This document shows positions 38,502-46,367 of a stretch of 64,000 nucleotides of DNA, piece after piece. Origin of the DNA: Tritrichomonas musculus (taxonomy: Eukaryota > Parabasalia > Tritrichomonadida > Tritrichomonadidae). The notes beneath the pieces were generated by a model. It was given only the letters and a program-made list of their open reading frames with translations. It ran no database searches and was not told the DNA's origin. Positions within the stretch are counted from its first letter, which is position 1; every line of letters starts with the position of its first letter. The stretch is taken from the NCBI GenBank assembly GCA_039105265.1, contig JAPFFF010000010.1, positions 434,001-498,000 of the forward strand, in the 5' to 3' direction. The position numbers and the translations under genes are program-made.

Positions 38502-38699
38502 TTATTTAATTAATTCTTTTCTTAAAAGTTCAATTTCTTTTTCTACTTTGTCTCTTTCTCTTCGTAAATCCATTAATTTTCTAAAATCTTTATCATCATA
38601 AACCCTTTGATTACCAATAATCCCTGCCTTTTTTTCGATGTCATTTATTTGTTCATCTAAGATATCCCATTTCTCGTAAGCTTCTTGCAATTTAGACAT
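38502..38699 (-). CDS. Coiled-coil paralogue 1
   Basis: The 65-residue protein begins MSKLQEAYEKWDILDEQIND. It is one long coiled coil ending in an RRERDKVEKEIELLRKEL block shared with the next genes to the right. A near-identical class 1 promoter cassette stands in front. It is probably an oligomeric accessory factor, and it is the shortest member of a tandem family of four or five. Confidence 0.6.
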   Translation of the reverse strand: MSKLQEAYEKWDILDEQINDIEKKAGIIGNQRVYDDKDFRKLMDLRRERDKVEKEIELLRKELIK

Positions 38700-38716
38700 G
38701 AAAACAAAAATAAAAG

Positions 38717-38732
38717 TGAAGTGTCAAAACTG
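38717..38732 (-). promoter_or_regulatory. Class 1 element promoter box
   Basis: On the - strand CAGTTTTGACACTTCA continues as CTTTTATTTTTG and reaches the ATG at 38699. TCACTT matches the initiator. Confidence 0.7.
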
Positions 38733-38741
38733 CTTTTTTAT

Positions 38742-39164
38742 TTAAGATTTTAAAAGTTCTTGAAATTCATTTAGTAATTGGTCATATTCTTGTCGTTCTT
38801 CGGGAGTCAAAGCTGAGAGATCTCCTGGATATTTAGATTCAATTATGCCTATTCTTTTCCCAATTTCGAAGGCTTTTTGACAATTAACTCGCATTTGTTC
38901 GCTTCTTTTGATATCGGAAATGAAACTATTCATTGCTTCTATTTGATTCCAGAGTTTTTCTTTTTCTCTTCGTAATCGTTCCAATTCTTCTATGTCTTCC
39001 TGAAACAATTTGGATTCATCATACATAATTAATCCATCCTCATCAATGGAAGATGGAGCCTTCCTTTCTATTTTCAATATTTGCTTGCATGTTTCCAATT
39101 TTTCTTTTCGAAGACTCTCCAATTTTTCTTCCAATTTTCTGATAGGTATTTCAATCGCAGCCAT
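38742..39164 (-). CDS. Coiled-coil paralogue 2
   Basis: The 140-residue protein begins MAAIEIPIRKLEEKLESLRK. It contains APSSIDEDGLIMYDESKL near residues 36-53 and ELERLRREKEKLWNQIEA near 60-78; both blocks recur in the 78-residue paralogue at 39856. The C-terminal half adds a further helical region with LTPEERQEYDQLLNEF. The promoter cassette is the same as that of paralogue 1. Confidence 0.65.
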   Translation of the reverse strand: MAAIEIPIRKLEEKLESLRKEKLETCKQILKIERKAPSSIDEDGLIMYDESKLFQEDIEELERLRREKEKLWNQIEAMNSFISDIKRSEQMRVNCQKAFEIGKRIGIIESKYPGDLSALTPEERQEYDQLLNEFQELLKS

Positions 39165-39181
39165 AAATACAAAAATAAAAG

Positions 39182-39197
39182 TGAAGTGTCAAAACTG
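39182..39197 (-). promoter_or_regulatory. Class 1 element promoter box
   Basis: On the - strand CAGTTTTGACACTTCA followed by CTTTTATTTTTG leads to the ATG at 39164, as at 38717. Confidence 0.7.
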
Positions 39198-39213
39198 CTT
39201 TTTTATTTAAAGT

Positions 39214-39648
39214 TTAGCTTTTTGGTCTTTTTTCTTCAATTTCTTGAATTCTTGCTTCAGCAATTTTTGTTAGGATAATTTCCTTTTGAATTGATAGAAT
39301 ACAGGCTTCATCCCAGAGGTGAAGATTTTTCTTCTTTATTTCTTCGTTACGTATTAATTCTTCCTGATAGCCTTCATCACCAAATTTTTTTGGCAAATCC
39401 CAAATTTCCTTGTAACCAGTGGCTTTAATACATTTGTCAATTTCTTTTTTTTGTTGTCTCACTGCCACTAATTGTTCTTCCAAAGAGAAACTATCAGACA
39501 TTTCTCGAACTCTTGCTGCAGCAATTAGTTGCCTGATAAAATCCATTTCCGTTAAGAGTTGATCTTCATAGTCTTTGAGTTGTTTTTGTTCTTGATATTG
39601 TTTTCTCACTGCTACTAATTGTTCTTCCCAATAAGTACGTTCAGACAT
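39214..39648 (-). CDS. Coiled-coil paralogue 3 with internal duplication
   Basis: The 144-residue protein begins MSERTYWEEQLVAVRKQYQE. EEQLVAVRxQ occurs twice, near residues 8 and 57, showing an internal duplication. It is helical throughout, ending EIEEKRPKS. Its upstream region lacks the class 1 box, unlike its neighbours. Function unknown. Confidence 0.6.
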   Translation of the reverse strand: MSERTYWEEQLVAVRKQYQEQKQLKDYEDQLLTEMDFIRQLIAAARVREMSDSFSLEEQLVAVRQQKKEIDKCIKATGYKEIWDLPKKFGDEGYQEELIRNEEIKKKNLHLWDEACILSIQKEIILTKIAEARIQEIEEKRPKS

Positions 39649-39654
39649 AAATAT

Positions 39655-39850
39655 TTAATTTCTCAGTTCTTGAATTTCTTTCAATATCGGAGTCGGTCTC
39701 TTTCTCTTCGTGAAGTGTAATTTGGATTCATCATAAATTATAATTGCATTTTTAATTAGGTGCATTTATTCTTCTTATTTGTTTCCATTTTTTTATTAAT
39801 TTTTCTTCCAAAAAGACATGAAAACAAAAAATAAAAGTGAAGTGTGCTTT
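39655..39850 (-). pseudogene. Decayed copy of the coiled-coil paralogue
   Basis: The stretch is clearly similar on the - strand to the intact paralogue at 39856-40092, including remnants of its promoter cassette, but it is no longer a sound gene. It shows that the array grew by tandem duplication and is being lost as well. Confidence 0.7.
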
Positions 39851-39855
39851 TTTAT

Positions 39856-40092
39856 TTAAAGTTCGTTAATGTCTTCTTGAATTTCTTTCATTTGATATCG
39901 GAGTCGGTCTCTTTCTCTTCGTAATCGTTCCAATTCTTCTTGATCATCCATCGATAATTTGGATTCATCATAAATTATAATTGCATCCTCATTTGTGTAA
40001 TTAGGTGCATTTTTTTGAATTCTTCTTATTTGTTTCCATTTTTCTTTCCATTCTTCTCGAAGACTTATTAATTTTTCTTCCAATTTAGACAT
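39856..40092 (-). CDS. Coiled-coil paralogue 4
   Basis: The 78-residue protein begins MSKLEEKLISLREEWKEKWK. It shares IIIYDESKL and ELERLRRERDRLRYQ blocks with paralogue 2 and the MSKL start with paralogue 1. It is an almost continuous coiled coil. The full class 1 promoter stands upstream, shared with the divergent integrase. Confidence 0.65.
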   Translation of the reverse strand: MSKLEEKLISLREEWKEKWKQIRRIQKNAPNYTNEDAIIIYDESKLSMDDQEELERLRRERDRLRYQMKEIQEDINEL

Positions 40093-40110
40093 GAAAACAA
40101 AAAATAAAAG

Positions 40111-40126
40111 TGAAGTGTCAAAACCG
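40111..40126 (-). promoter_or_regulatory. Class 1 element promoter box between paralogue 4 and integrase
   Basis: On the - strand CGGTTTTGACACTTCA precedes the ATG at 40092. The box lies about 20 bases before the integrase ATG on the other strand and may serve both. Confidence 0.65.
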
Positions 40127-40144
40127 CTCTTTATTGAAATTTAA

Positions 40145-41533
40145 ATGTTATCGTCAGAAGGTGAAAAATTAATGAATTATTTAGAAAAGAAAGCTTATCA
40201 AAAGAAATTAATAATGCCAAATGAAGCTAGAAATTATAAAGGGTATCAAAAAGATTTTGTAACTGATGATGAATTTGAACAAATTTATAATGCTTATTCA
40301 GAATTTCGAAAAGTATTATCTGAATCATTACCTGTAATCACAGATGAAAAAATTCCTGATGATGAATTAAGTTTTGAAGAAAAAATTGAGAACCATGTAA
40401 TTAATAATTTACATAATGAAAATATTCGTACTTTTCCTGAATTTGAAAAATTGACCTCTGGATGGAAAAAAGGTAAAGATAAATATACTATGGAAGAATG
40501 GTATGAAATATATATTACAAAAATTATGGAACAACCAGGAATGATAGTTGAATTCAAAGGTAAAACAAATGTACCTGATATTGCATTTAGAAATAAAAAT
40601 AAAAGACATGTATTATTAAAACAATTTGAAAAAGTTATTGAGCCAAATTATGTTTCTGAAGATGATTATGTTCAAAAGAAACAATTTCCAACTAATAAGA
40701 ATAAAAAATATTATTTACATAAATTATGTGAACCTGGTACTTATTTAATTGATATTATGTTTGAAAAAAATGTTGGGTACTTAATTTGTATAGAAGCCAA
40801 TAGTCGATATTTATATGCAATTCCTTTAGGTAGAGAATGTTTTGGTGATATAAATAAAATTATGACTGCTGGACAAAAAACATCTATTTCAATAACAAAA
40901 GCTTTAAATACTTTATTTCAACAAGGAATGAAACCTAAAATATTGACCGGAGATGGTGAAAAAGGTTTTTGTTCTGAAGAAACAATAAATTTTTTAAACT
41001 CAAATGGAATTAAATGGGAACCTGTTGATAGAATGGATGATTATCATTATCCATCATTTTTACGAAAACCAGGTGAAAAACAAACAACTAGCCCATTACA
41101 TTCTTCATTAGGTATAGTTGATAGAATTATTAGAACTTTGAGAGATATGGCTTATGAAGTTCAAAGAGAAATCTCCCCTGAAATATTAAAAGAATTAGTT
41201 GTTCAATATAATAATGCCCCACACTTAACTTTGTCAAAATATGCAGGTATGAATGTTTCCCCTAGTCAAATGCAAAATAATTCTGATTTATATACTTTTA
41301 TTTGTAGACGTATTTCTCAAGCTAATTATAATGTTTCTGCTCAAAAAGGTTATAATTTAAAAGAAAACCAAGAAGTAATTGTATATAATAATAAAGACAC
41401 TCTTAAAAAAAGACGATCAATAACTCAACCTGGTAGATTTTTTGTAAAAGGTTTTCAAAATGGTAAATATTTAATACAAGATCTTAAAGGAAATACTCAA
41501 ATATTACCTCGTTATAGATTAGATCCTATTTGA
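40145..41533 (+). CDS. Retrovirus-like integrase (rve, DDE/D type)
   Basis: The 462-residue protein has an rve-type core: an acidic residue in YLIDIMF near residue 203, TGDGEKGF near 270 and GIVDRIIRTLRDM near 325. The N-terminal 180 residues are charged and helical. The C-terminal 60 residues (GRFFVKGFQNGKYLIQDLKG and RYRLDPI) form a small beta module like an SH3 or chromo-type integrase tail. Polinton integrases insert the linear element into host DNA by strand transfer. It is divergent from the coiled-coil gene at 39856 across a class 1 promoter. Confidence 0.9.
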   Translation: MLSSEGEKLMNYLEKKAYQKKLIMPNEARNYKGYQKDFVTDDEFEQIYNAYSEFRKVLSESLPVITDEKIPDDELSFEEKIENHVINNLHNENIRTFPEFEKLTSGWKKGKDKYTMEEWYEIYITKIMEQPGMIVEFKGKTNVPDIAFRNKNKRHVLLKQFEKVIEPNYVSEDDYVQKKQFPTNKNKKYYLHKLCEPGTYLIDIMFEKNVGYLICIEANSRYLYAIPLGRECFGDINKIMTAGQKTSISITKALNTLFQQGMKPKILTGDGEKGFCSEETINFLNSNGIKWEPVDRMDDYHYPSFLRKPGEKQTTSPLHSSLGIVDRIIRTLRDMAYEVQREISPEILKELVVQYNNAPHLTLSKYAGMNVSPSQMQNNSDLYTFICRRISQANYNVSAQKGYNLKENQEVIVYNNKDTLKKRRSITQPGRFFVKGFQNGKYLIQDLKGNTQILPRYRLDPI

Positions 41534-41535
41534 AT

Positions 41536-41603
41536 TGTCAAAAAATGCAAAAATAAAAAGGGTGTCAAAAAATGCAAAAATAAAAAGAGTGTCAAAAAAT
41601 GCA
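41536..41603. repeat. 27-bp tandem repeat containing TGTCAAAAA, two and a half units
   Basis: Two full units and a partial third of TGTCAAAAAATGCAAAAATA plus AAAAGGG/AAAAGAG follow the integrase stop. The TGTCAAAA core recalls the class 1 box read in reverse, so this could be a regulatory array or derived from promoter cassettes. Confidence 0.85.
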
Positions 41604-41629
41604 GTAAATTGAATTGTTTATTTAATTAA

Positions 41630-41908
41630 TTATTTCCTTTCGTTCCAGCGTTTGAGATTTTTCAAACCTGCCTTTAATTCTTCAATGAAGAAGCATTCAA
41701 GTTCGTTAGCTTTTTCTTCATTTGAGCTATCTCCATCATTCATTATCACACGAACATCATCGAAGTGATTCATATTGGCTGCAGCTTCTTGGAGCATATA
41801 TGCCATTTTTTCTCTTTGATCAAGATCATCAGAAATAGTTCTCCATTCATGAACACTATCAAGAGCTTCGACAACTTCAAGTAAGTGTTGGATCGTAAGG
41901 GCTTCCAT
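41630..41908 (-). CDS. Small acidic helical protein
   Basis: About 92 residues from ATG 41908 (MEALTIQHLLEVVEALDSVH); an in-frame ATG at 41938 lies inside the promoter box and is rejected. The protein is helical and acidic with few Cys. It has a class 2 promoter. It converges on the integrase side past the 27-base repeats. No family recognised. Confidence 0.6.
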   Translation of the reverse strand: MEALTIQHLLEVVEALDSVHEWRTISDDLDQREKMAYMLQEAAANMNHFDDVRVIMNDGDSSNEEKANELECFFIEELKAGLKNLKRWNERK

Positions 41909-41919
41909 GCTTGTATAAA

Positions 41920-41936
41920 AATGATGTGATGACCTC
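41920..41936 (-). promoter_or_regulatory. Class 2 element promoter: GAGGTCATCACATCATT
   Basis: On the - strand GAGGTCATCACATCATT includes a TCATTT initiator match just before the ATG at 41908. The same box is found at 44806 and, in variant form, at 44919. Confidence 0.7.
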
Positions 41937-41996
41937 ACGAGAAAAAATTAGATTTGTTGGTTAACGGTCGCCTAGTGAAAAAGTTCATTTTTTTTA

Positions 41997-42395
41997 ATGT
42001 CGGACAAACAAAGTGTTCCTGAACAATTTGAAATTAAAGATGATATACCAGCTATGTCTGCAAAAGACATGAGAAATCCAAAAAGAACTCAAGGTTGGAA
42101 AATGTTGAAATCAAGGTATGGGGAAAATGTATCCCATCAAAAATTAGCAGCAGTTGCAAAAGTTATGATGCATTGTATTGATCATAATATTCCATCAGAA
42201 ACTCCAAGTCTTTCAAGGGAAGAAATTAGATCGAAAGACAAATTAATTCTTTGGTTCGATACTCATATTGAGTTTATTCGACCATTTTTGTCACCTGGAA
42301 TGATGATTGGTTATGATTCTGGCAAATTCGTTCCGATTCCCATACCAAAAGAAACTACTGAAAAAGAAGAAGAAAAAGATAAAGAAAAGAAATAA
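41997..42395 (+). CDS. Polinton protein of unknown function
   Basis: The 132-residue protein begins MSDKQSVPEQFEIKDDIPAM. Residues 20-100 look like a compact helical domain containing MKNP/KRTQGWKMLKSRYG-like basic helices. The tail is Glu/Lys-rich. TTCATTTTTTTTA before the ATG gives an initiator match, and AACGGTC further up may be a regulatory site. Diverges from the 92-residue gene. Function unknown. Confidence 0.6.
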   Translation: MSDKQSVPEQFEIKDDIPAMSAKDMRNPKRTQGWKMLKSRYGENVSHQKLAAVAKVMMHCIDHNIPSETPSLSREEIRSKDKLILWFDTHIEFIRPFLSPGMMIGYDSGKFVPIPIPKETTEKEEEKDKEKK

Positions 42396-42471
42396 ATAAA
42401 AAATTAATTAATTAAATTGGTTTATTAAAACCTAAATCTTTTTTGAGAGTTTTTTTTTTTGTTACGACCTC

Positions 42472-44799
42472 TCAATCATCGTAGTGTGGGAAAGCATCAA
42501 AATCGTCATCACTGGAGAGGACATCTACCACGTCTTTTGGTGTCTCGTTTTGATGATAGATTTCTCTTTCGTCAGGTCTTAGAAATTGATCAATACTCAG
42601 GTAGTACCATTGCATGTGCGTTTTGGTTTTTGAATAATTTTCGATCTTTTCTTCGGCAATTTTCTTTGCTTTTTCATCGTTGCAGCCATGAATGATTTTG
42701 ATAGCATTTTCTAATTCTGCTCTTTTTTGTATTGCTAATTCATCCGAATGATCATTCATTTCGTCTTCGGGTATTTGAAGTTTTGAGGCATTTTTGCGAA
42801 TTGTTTCATTCATTTGTTTGACAACTTTATCATAATCTTCATCAGACATTGTTAGTGGTTGTTTATTTGCAGCCATGACTTTTTCTTGTATTTTTTCTGG
42901 TGATTCCCTTCTTTTTAAATGATTAAGGATTTGTTCACTATTGACCTTCTTTTGCCATTCTTTGTATTTTTCAGACTCTTCGTTGGTAAAGAAATGGCAT
43001 TTCTGAACTTCAAACGGTTGCTTGCCTTTTTCCATGAATGGCTTCAATCTTTCTTCAACTTCTTTTTTGGCGATATTTTGTGAGACGTCCTGAATTTTTG
43101 ATAAGATCCGACTGAATTCATCAATTTTTGTTGACCATTGTCTTACCAATAAAACATGAGCGCTCCATTGATCCTGTTCCTTTTGAGTTACCAAATCCAA
43201 GACGGTTAAGACTTCCAATAATTCACCTTCGTCCAACTTTATTTGAATTCTTTTTTCAATTTCGTCTTCCAATTTTTCTTCATTCCAGTCAGGGTGTGAA
43301 AATTGCACCATTTCTTTTGTGTCATTAATCAATTGTTTTTTGATATTGTTTTGTAAAATATTTTGATCCCTGTATTTTCGCCAATAAATTTGCGATTCTT
43401 TTTCAGTGAGTAGTTCATCTAATTCCCAATCATCGGAATCAGCAAATTTGTCAGGATTGAGAACTCTTTCTCTTGCAATTTTTGTTATTTCGTTGTCTGC
43501 TTTTTCTGGGTATATCAGGTGGAGCATTTCTGATAATTCTCTTATCTGTCTCTTTTGTTGACCAGATACCAATATTATTCTTGGAGTTGGCGCTGGAGGT
43601 GGAGGTGTTTGTTGAACATCTTTCGCACGGGGAACTTGTGATCGGCTTGTGATCTTTTTCTTTGGTTTATCGCGTTTATCAGATTTATCAGGTTTATCAG
43701 GTTGAATAACTCTGTTCATTCTTTCAAGTTTTCTTTTTGAAGGTGATTTCTTTCCTGTCTTAGATTTCTTTTTTGAATTTGTTTTCTTTCCTGTCTTAGA
43801 TTTCTTTTTTGGTTCTGGTTTATTTTTCGTCTTTTCAACTGACCCTGGTTTGATTGTTTCATTCAAATCTTCTAATTGGACTTTTTCTTTCCATTCCATG
43901 TATTGTTCTCTTTCTTTCCTGTCGATTTCGTTTCTTGTAGCTTGACTTGTCTCATCTGTTGAAAACACCAATTTGAGATATGAATGTCGACTGGTAAAGG
44001 TTTTTGTTTTCATAAATTTCAAAATTTTTCTCAGATCTCTCGGTAAATTGTTTTCATCTTGATAATACTGAAACATTGTTTTCATGATTTCGTCATTTGT
44101 CTTTCCGAGAATATCAGCATTGATTGATTTGAAATGGTCCATAAATATATCTGTCCAGATTTTGATATTGCCGTTTTCGTCGTAATCATCAACAAATGTA
44201 TGTGCCAAATTTGATTTGAATAATTCCATGCAAATCAATCGTGCAACAATTTCATTCATTTCGTCATCTTCTATAAAACGAAGGAATTCCTGATCAGCTA
44301 ACCATGCAATTATTTCGGATTTTGATTGAATGCCATTGTCTTCAAATTCTTGCCATTGCTCCGGGGTTATGTTTGATGGAAGGGTTAAATGATGATGGTG
44401 AATATTTTGATCTTTTTCTGTATTTTCAACTTTTTCATCTTTTTCCTGACAATCTAAATTTTTGATAACTTCTTTGGGGTCATCATCACTTTTCTGTGCT
44501 TTTGGCTGATTTTTCTTAATTATTGGTGTTGGCTGAGATTTGTATGCATCTTCTGAAATAAATTCGACTTCTGAGCTATAATCTTCATCTGATGATAAGC
44601 TTCTTTTCTTTGGAACTGGTTGACTTATTTGTTGAAAACGTGGATTTTTTGAGCCATGTGTAGAAATTTGAATGCCATCAGAAATTTGCCTTTGCATACC
44701 ATTTTTATTTGTAGCTCCTATTTCATCATAGGTTTGCTTTTGCTTCTCTTTTTGAGAGTGTAGCCTTTGTCTTGTGGTGTTGTTGCCTTGGTGGGACAT
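42472..44799 (-). CDS. Large modular protein with basic centre and VPRAKD motif, unknown function
   Basis: The 775-residue protein begins MSHQGNNTTRQRLHSQKEKQ. The first 130 residues are polar and disordered. Helical domain one (about 135-330) is followed by a Lys/Ser/Pro-rich basic linker (330-410). That linker holds KKSKTGKK repeats and SRSQVPRAKDVQQTP, echoing the 25.0-25.9 kb protein. A second helical domain (about 420-740) and an acidic SSDDDFDAF tail end it. A class 2 promoter drives it. A multivalent DNA-associated protein, even the terminal protein of protein-primed replication, is conceivable but unsupported by motifs. Confidence 0.6.
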   Translation of the reverse strand: MSHQGNNTTRQRLHSQKEKQKQTYDEIGATNKNGMQRQISDGIQISTHGSKNPRFQQISQPVPKKRSLSSDEDYSSEVEFISEDAYKSQPTPIIKKNQPKAQKSDDDPKEVIKNLDCQEKDEKVENTEKDQNIHHHHLTLPSNITPEQWQEFEDNGIQSKSEIIAWLADQEFLRFIEDDEMNEIVARLICMELFKSNLAHTFVDDYDENGNIKIWTDIFMDHFKSINADILGKTNDEIMKTMFQYYQDENNLPRDLRKILKFMKTKTFTSRHSYLKLVFSTDETSQATRNEIDRKEREQYMEWKEKVQLEDLNETIKPGSVEKTKNKPEPKKKSKTGKKTNSKKKSKTGKKSPSKRKLERMNRVIQPDKPDKSDKRDKPKKKITSRSQVPRAKDVQQTPPPPAPTPRIILVSGQQKRQIRELSEMLHLIYPEKADNEITKIARERVLNPDKFADSDDWELDELLTEKESQIYWRKYRDQNILQNNIKKQLINDTKEMVQFSHPDWNEEKLEDEIEKRIQIKLDEGELLEVLTVLDLVTQKEQDQWSAHVLLVRQWSTKIDEFSRILSKIQDVSQNIAKKEVEERLKPFMEKGKQPFEVQKCHFFTNEESEKYKEWQKKVNSEQILNHLKRRESPEKIQEKVMAANKQPLTMSDEDYDKVVKQMNETIRKNASKLQIPEDEMNDHSDELAIQKRAELENAIKIIHGCNDEKAKKIAEEKIENYSKTKTHMQWYYLSIDQFLRPDEREIYHQNETPKDVVDVLSSDDDFDAFPHYDD

Positions 44800-44805
44800 G
44801 AAAAA

Positions 44806-44823
44806 AAGTGATGTGATGACCTC
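44806..44823 (-). promoter_or_regulatory. Class 2 element promoter box
   Basis: On the - strand GAGGTCATCACATCACTT leads through a T-run to the ATG at 44799. TCACTT is an initiator match. Confidence 0.7.
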
Positions 44824-44918
44824 TCAGGAAAAAATTAGATTTTGGTAAACGGTCTCCACCCCTAAACACCTAGAGGCACCCCATAAGGGACCCAAATAAA
44901 AATATGATTTTTCGTGCT

Positions 44919-44937
44919 CACCTCATCACCTCATTTT
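44919..44937 (+). promoter_or_regulatory. Class 2 element promoter box, variant
   Basis: CACCTCATCACCTCATTTT lies just before the ATG at 44943, so an upstream ATG at 44904 is not the likely start. TCATTT is an initiator match. Confidence 0.65.
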
Positions 44938-44942
44938 TTTAC

Positions 44943-45545
44943 ATGTCGTCCGAGCACCACGTAACCATAGATGAACCAGCTGATACTGAAGATAATGTCG
45001 AAACTCATGATGATATTATTGAACGATTACGAAATGTGCCAAAACGGTCCGAAACTTCTCTTGGTAAAGAGGAAAACGCCCGAATTTGGGATAACACTGA
45101 AACCGAGTATACTGAAGTTGAACCAGTTCCGCCTCCTCGATTTCCTAAAATTCCAAACAAAATCCCAGAAAAAGTCGGACTTGATAGTTACTATTTCAAC
45201 GGAGTTGAACAAAAACGAATAATTCGAGGTTTGGCGATGTTTTACCTATACAAAACATTCAAAGGAAAAGGCAAATCTGACCATAATCACCTCAGTTTTG
45301 ACACCTTACGAAGGTCAAATATGTTTCAAATTCAGTCGGAAGTTGATGATCGAGCCGAATTTGAGGTCATCAAAGAATACATGGAAATTCAATGCCAAAA
45401 TGATCGTCTTAAAAATGGCTTTTTCCCAGAAGAGGAAGAAGAGGAAGAAGAGGAAGAAGAAGAAGAAGAATTAATTGAAAAAGAAGAGGAAAAAGAAGAC
45501 GAAGCACCAGATGACTTCAAAAAAGATCCTAATTGGAAACCATAA
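44943..45545 (+). CDS. Acidic Polinton protein, last gene before right end
   Basis: About 200 residues from ATG 44943 (MSSEHHVTIDEPADTEDNVE). The middle (about residues 75-150) is a helical domain with LDSYYFNGVEQKRIIRGLAM. The C-terminus is a long Glu run followed by a Lys/Asp-rich tail ending DPNWKP. The strongly acidic tail might mimic DNA or bind basic core proteins; this is inference. It has a class 2 promoter and is followed by the GC-rich end segment. Confidence 0.6.
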   Translation: MSSEHHVTIDEPADTEDNVETHDDIIERLRNVPKRSETSLGKEENARIWDNTETEYTEVEPVPPPRFPKIPNKIPEKVGLDSYYFNGVEQKRIIRGLAMFYLYKTFKGKGKSDHNHLSFDTLRRSNMFQIQSEVDDRAEFEVIKEYMEIQCQNDRLKNGFFPEEEEEEEEEEEEEELIEKEEEKEDEAPDDFKKDPNWKP

Positions 45546-45639
45546 AAAGGACGTTTAGTGAGAGGACGTTTAATAAATACTCTCATACTAGGTTTTAAGT
45601 AAACCACACAATTAACAACTTTTTCTATAGCTTTTTTTG

Positions 45640-45822
45640 ATGTTAACGATACGGGACCTCCTTCCTAGCAGAGCGTTGAGAGGAATCCTGAGAGCAGCCC
45701 AGTGGAAGATCATTAATGGGAGTGGGGGGATCATACCTGACAGGGCGGGGCTGGGGTCGCGGATGGGAAATATTTGACGCGGTTTTTGAACGAAGTGCAA
45801 AAATCGTGGCAAATATATAACT
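45640..45822. other. GC-rich segment at the likely right terminus of the Polinton
   Basis: The stretch is more than half GC in DNA that is otherwise about 25% GC. Frames here are short and look non-coding. It ends where reading inward begins AGTTATATATTTGCC, which fits the AG start often seen in Polinton terminal repeats. It is therefore proposed as part of the terminal inverted repeat. The partner end is outside the window, so this is not confirmed. Confidence 0.5.
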
Positions 45823-46367
45823 ACTTTTTTTATACCAAATAATGTAACAATTTGATTTATTAAAGTAATATAAGGCTAATTTGTATTTTTCTACATATAA
45901 AATAATACTCATGAGTAGATGTTCATTTATATTTCAATTCATTTAAAAATGAATTGCCAATTCATCACTAATATGGGCGAAATTACTATTTCCAGAAAGT
46001 GAATTGATAATTTATCTGAATAATTCCTTCAAATATAAAAAATAATATTATCTAAAGAAAAGTAATCAGCAAAAGTTTTCAATACAATTTCAACCAATTA
46101 AAAATTATATTTAAAATTTGCATTATTCAACTTAATACATCAAAATGAAGAGAAAAAACTTCTGCGATCAAAATGTTAAACGCGAAATTATTTCAACTGT
46201 ATAAGTGAATTATTGATAAATTCTCTTAATATTGTCATATAACATTACTTTTAACTTTCAAAGCAAAATTAAAAGATATTTTGGTTTATGAAATACTTTG
46301 AATCTAAAGATTTGTTTTAAATGCTAATAACTTTTTATAATCTAACTATATTTACAATGAAAATATA
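45823..46367. other. AT-rich host intergenic DNA
   Basis: No credible frame, RNA gene or clear repeat seen. It separates the Polinton right end from the host gene at 46368. Confidence 0.6.

Larger units (their letters stand above)
1..45822. mobile_element. Very large Polinton/Maverick element (copy A), left end outside window
   Basis: The stretch carries the diagnostic Polinton set: protein-primed family B polymerase, retrovirus-like integrase, A32-like packaging ATPase and double-jelly-roll capsid proteins, plus fibre-like proteins, a primase-helicase and a KilA-N protein. Genes are packed with short gaps. The right limit is placed after a GC-rich terminal segment that gives way to sparse AT-rich host DNA; this limit is inferred because the left terminal repeat cannot be seen. 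At more than 45 kb it is far longer than the 15-25 kb usually given for Polintons. It looks largely whole in the visible part, with roughly five disrupted places, and is probably young because a second copy nearby is almost identical. Confidence 0.93.

Noticed and set aside
42459-42695. 78-codon + strand frame
   Set aside because: Antisense to the 775-residue protein gene; no promoter.
45640-45822. rRNA or tRNA fragment, because of high GC
   Set aside because: No recognisable conserved rRNA blocks or tRNA arms.
45612-45912. Short - strand frames in the GC-rich end segment
   Set aside because: No promoter, atypical composition; they run across the proposed element end.
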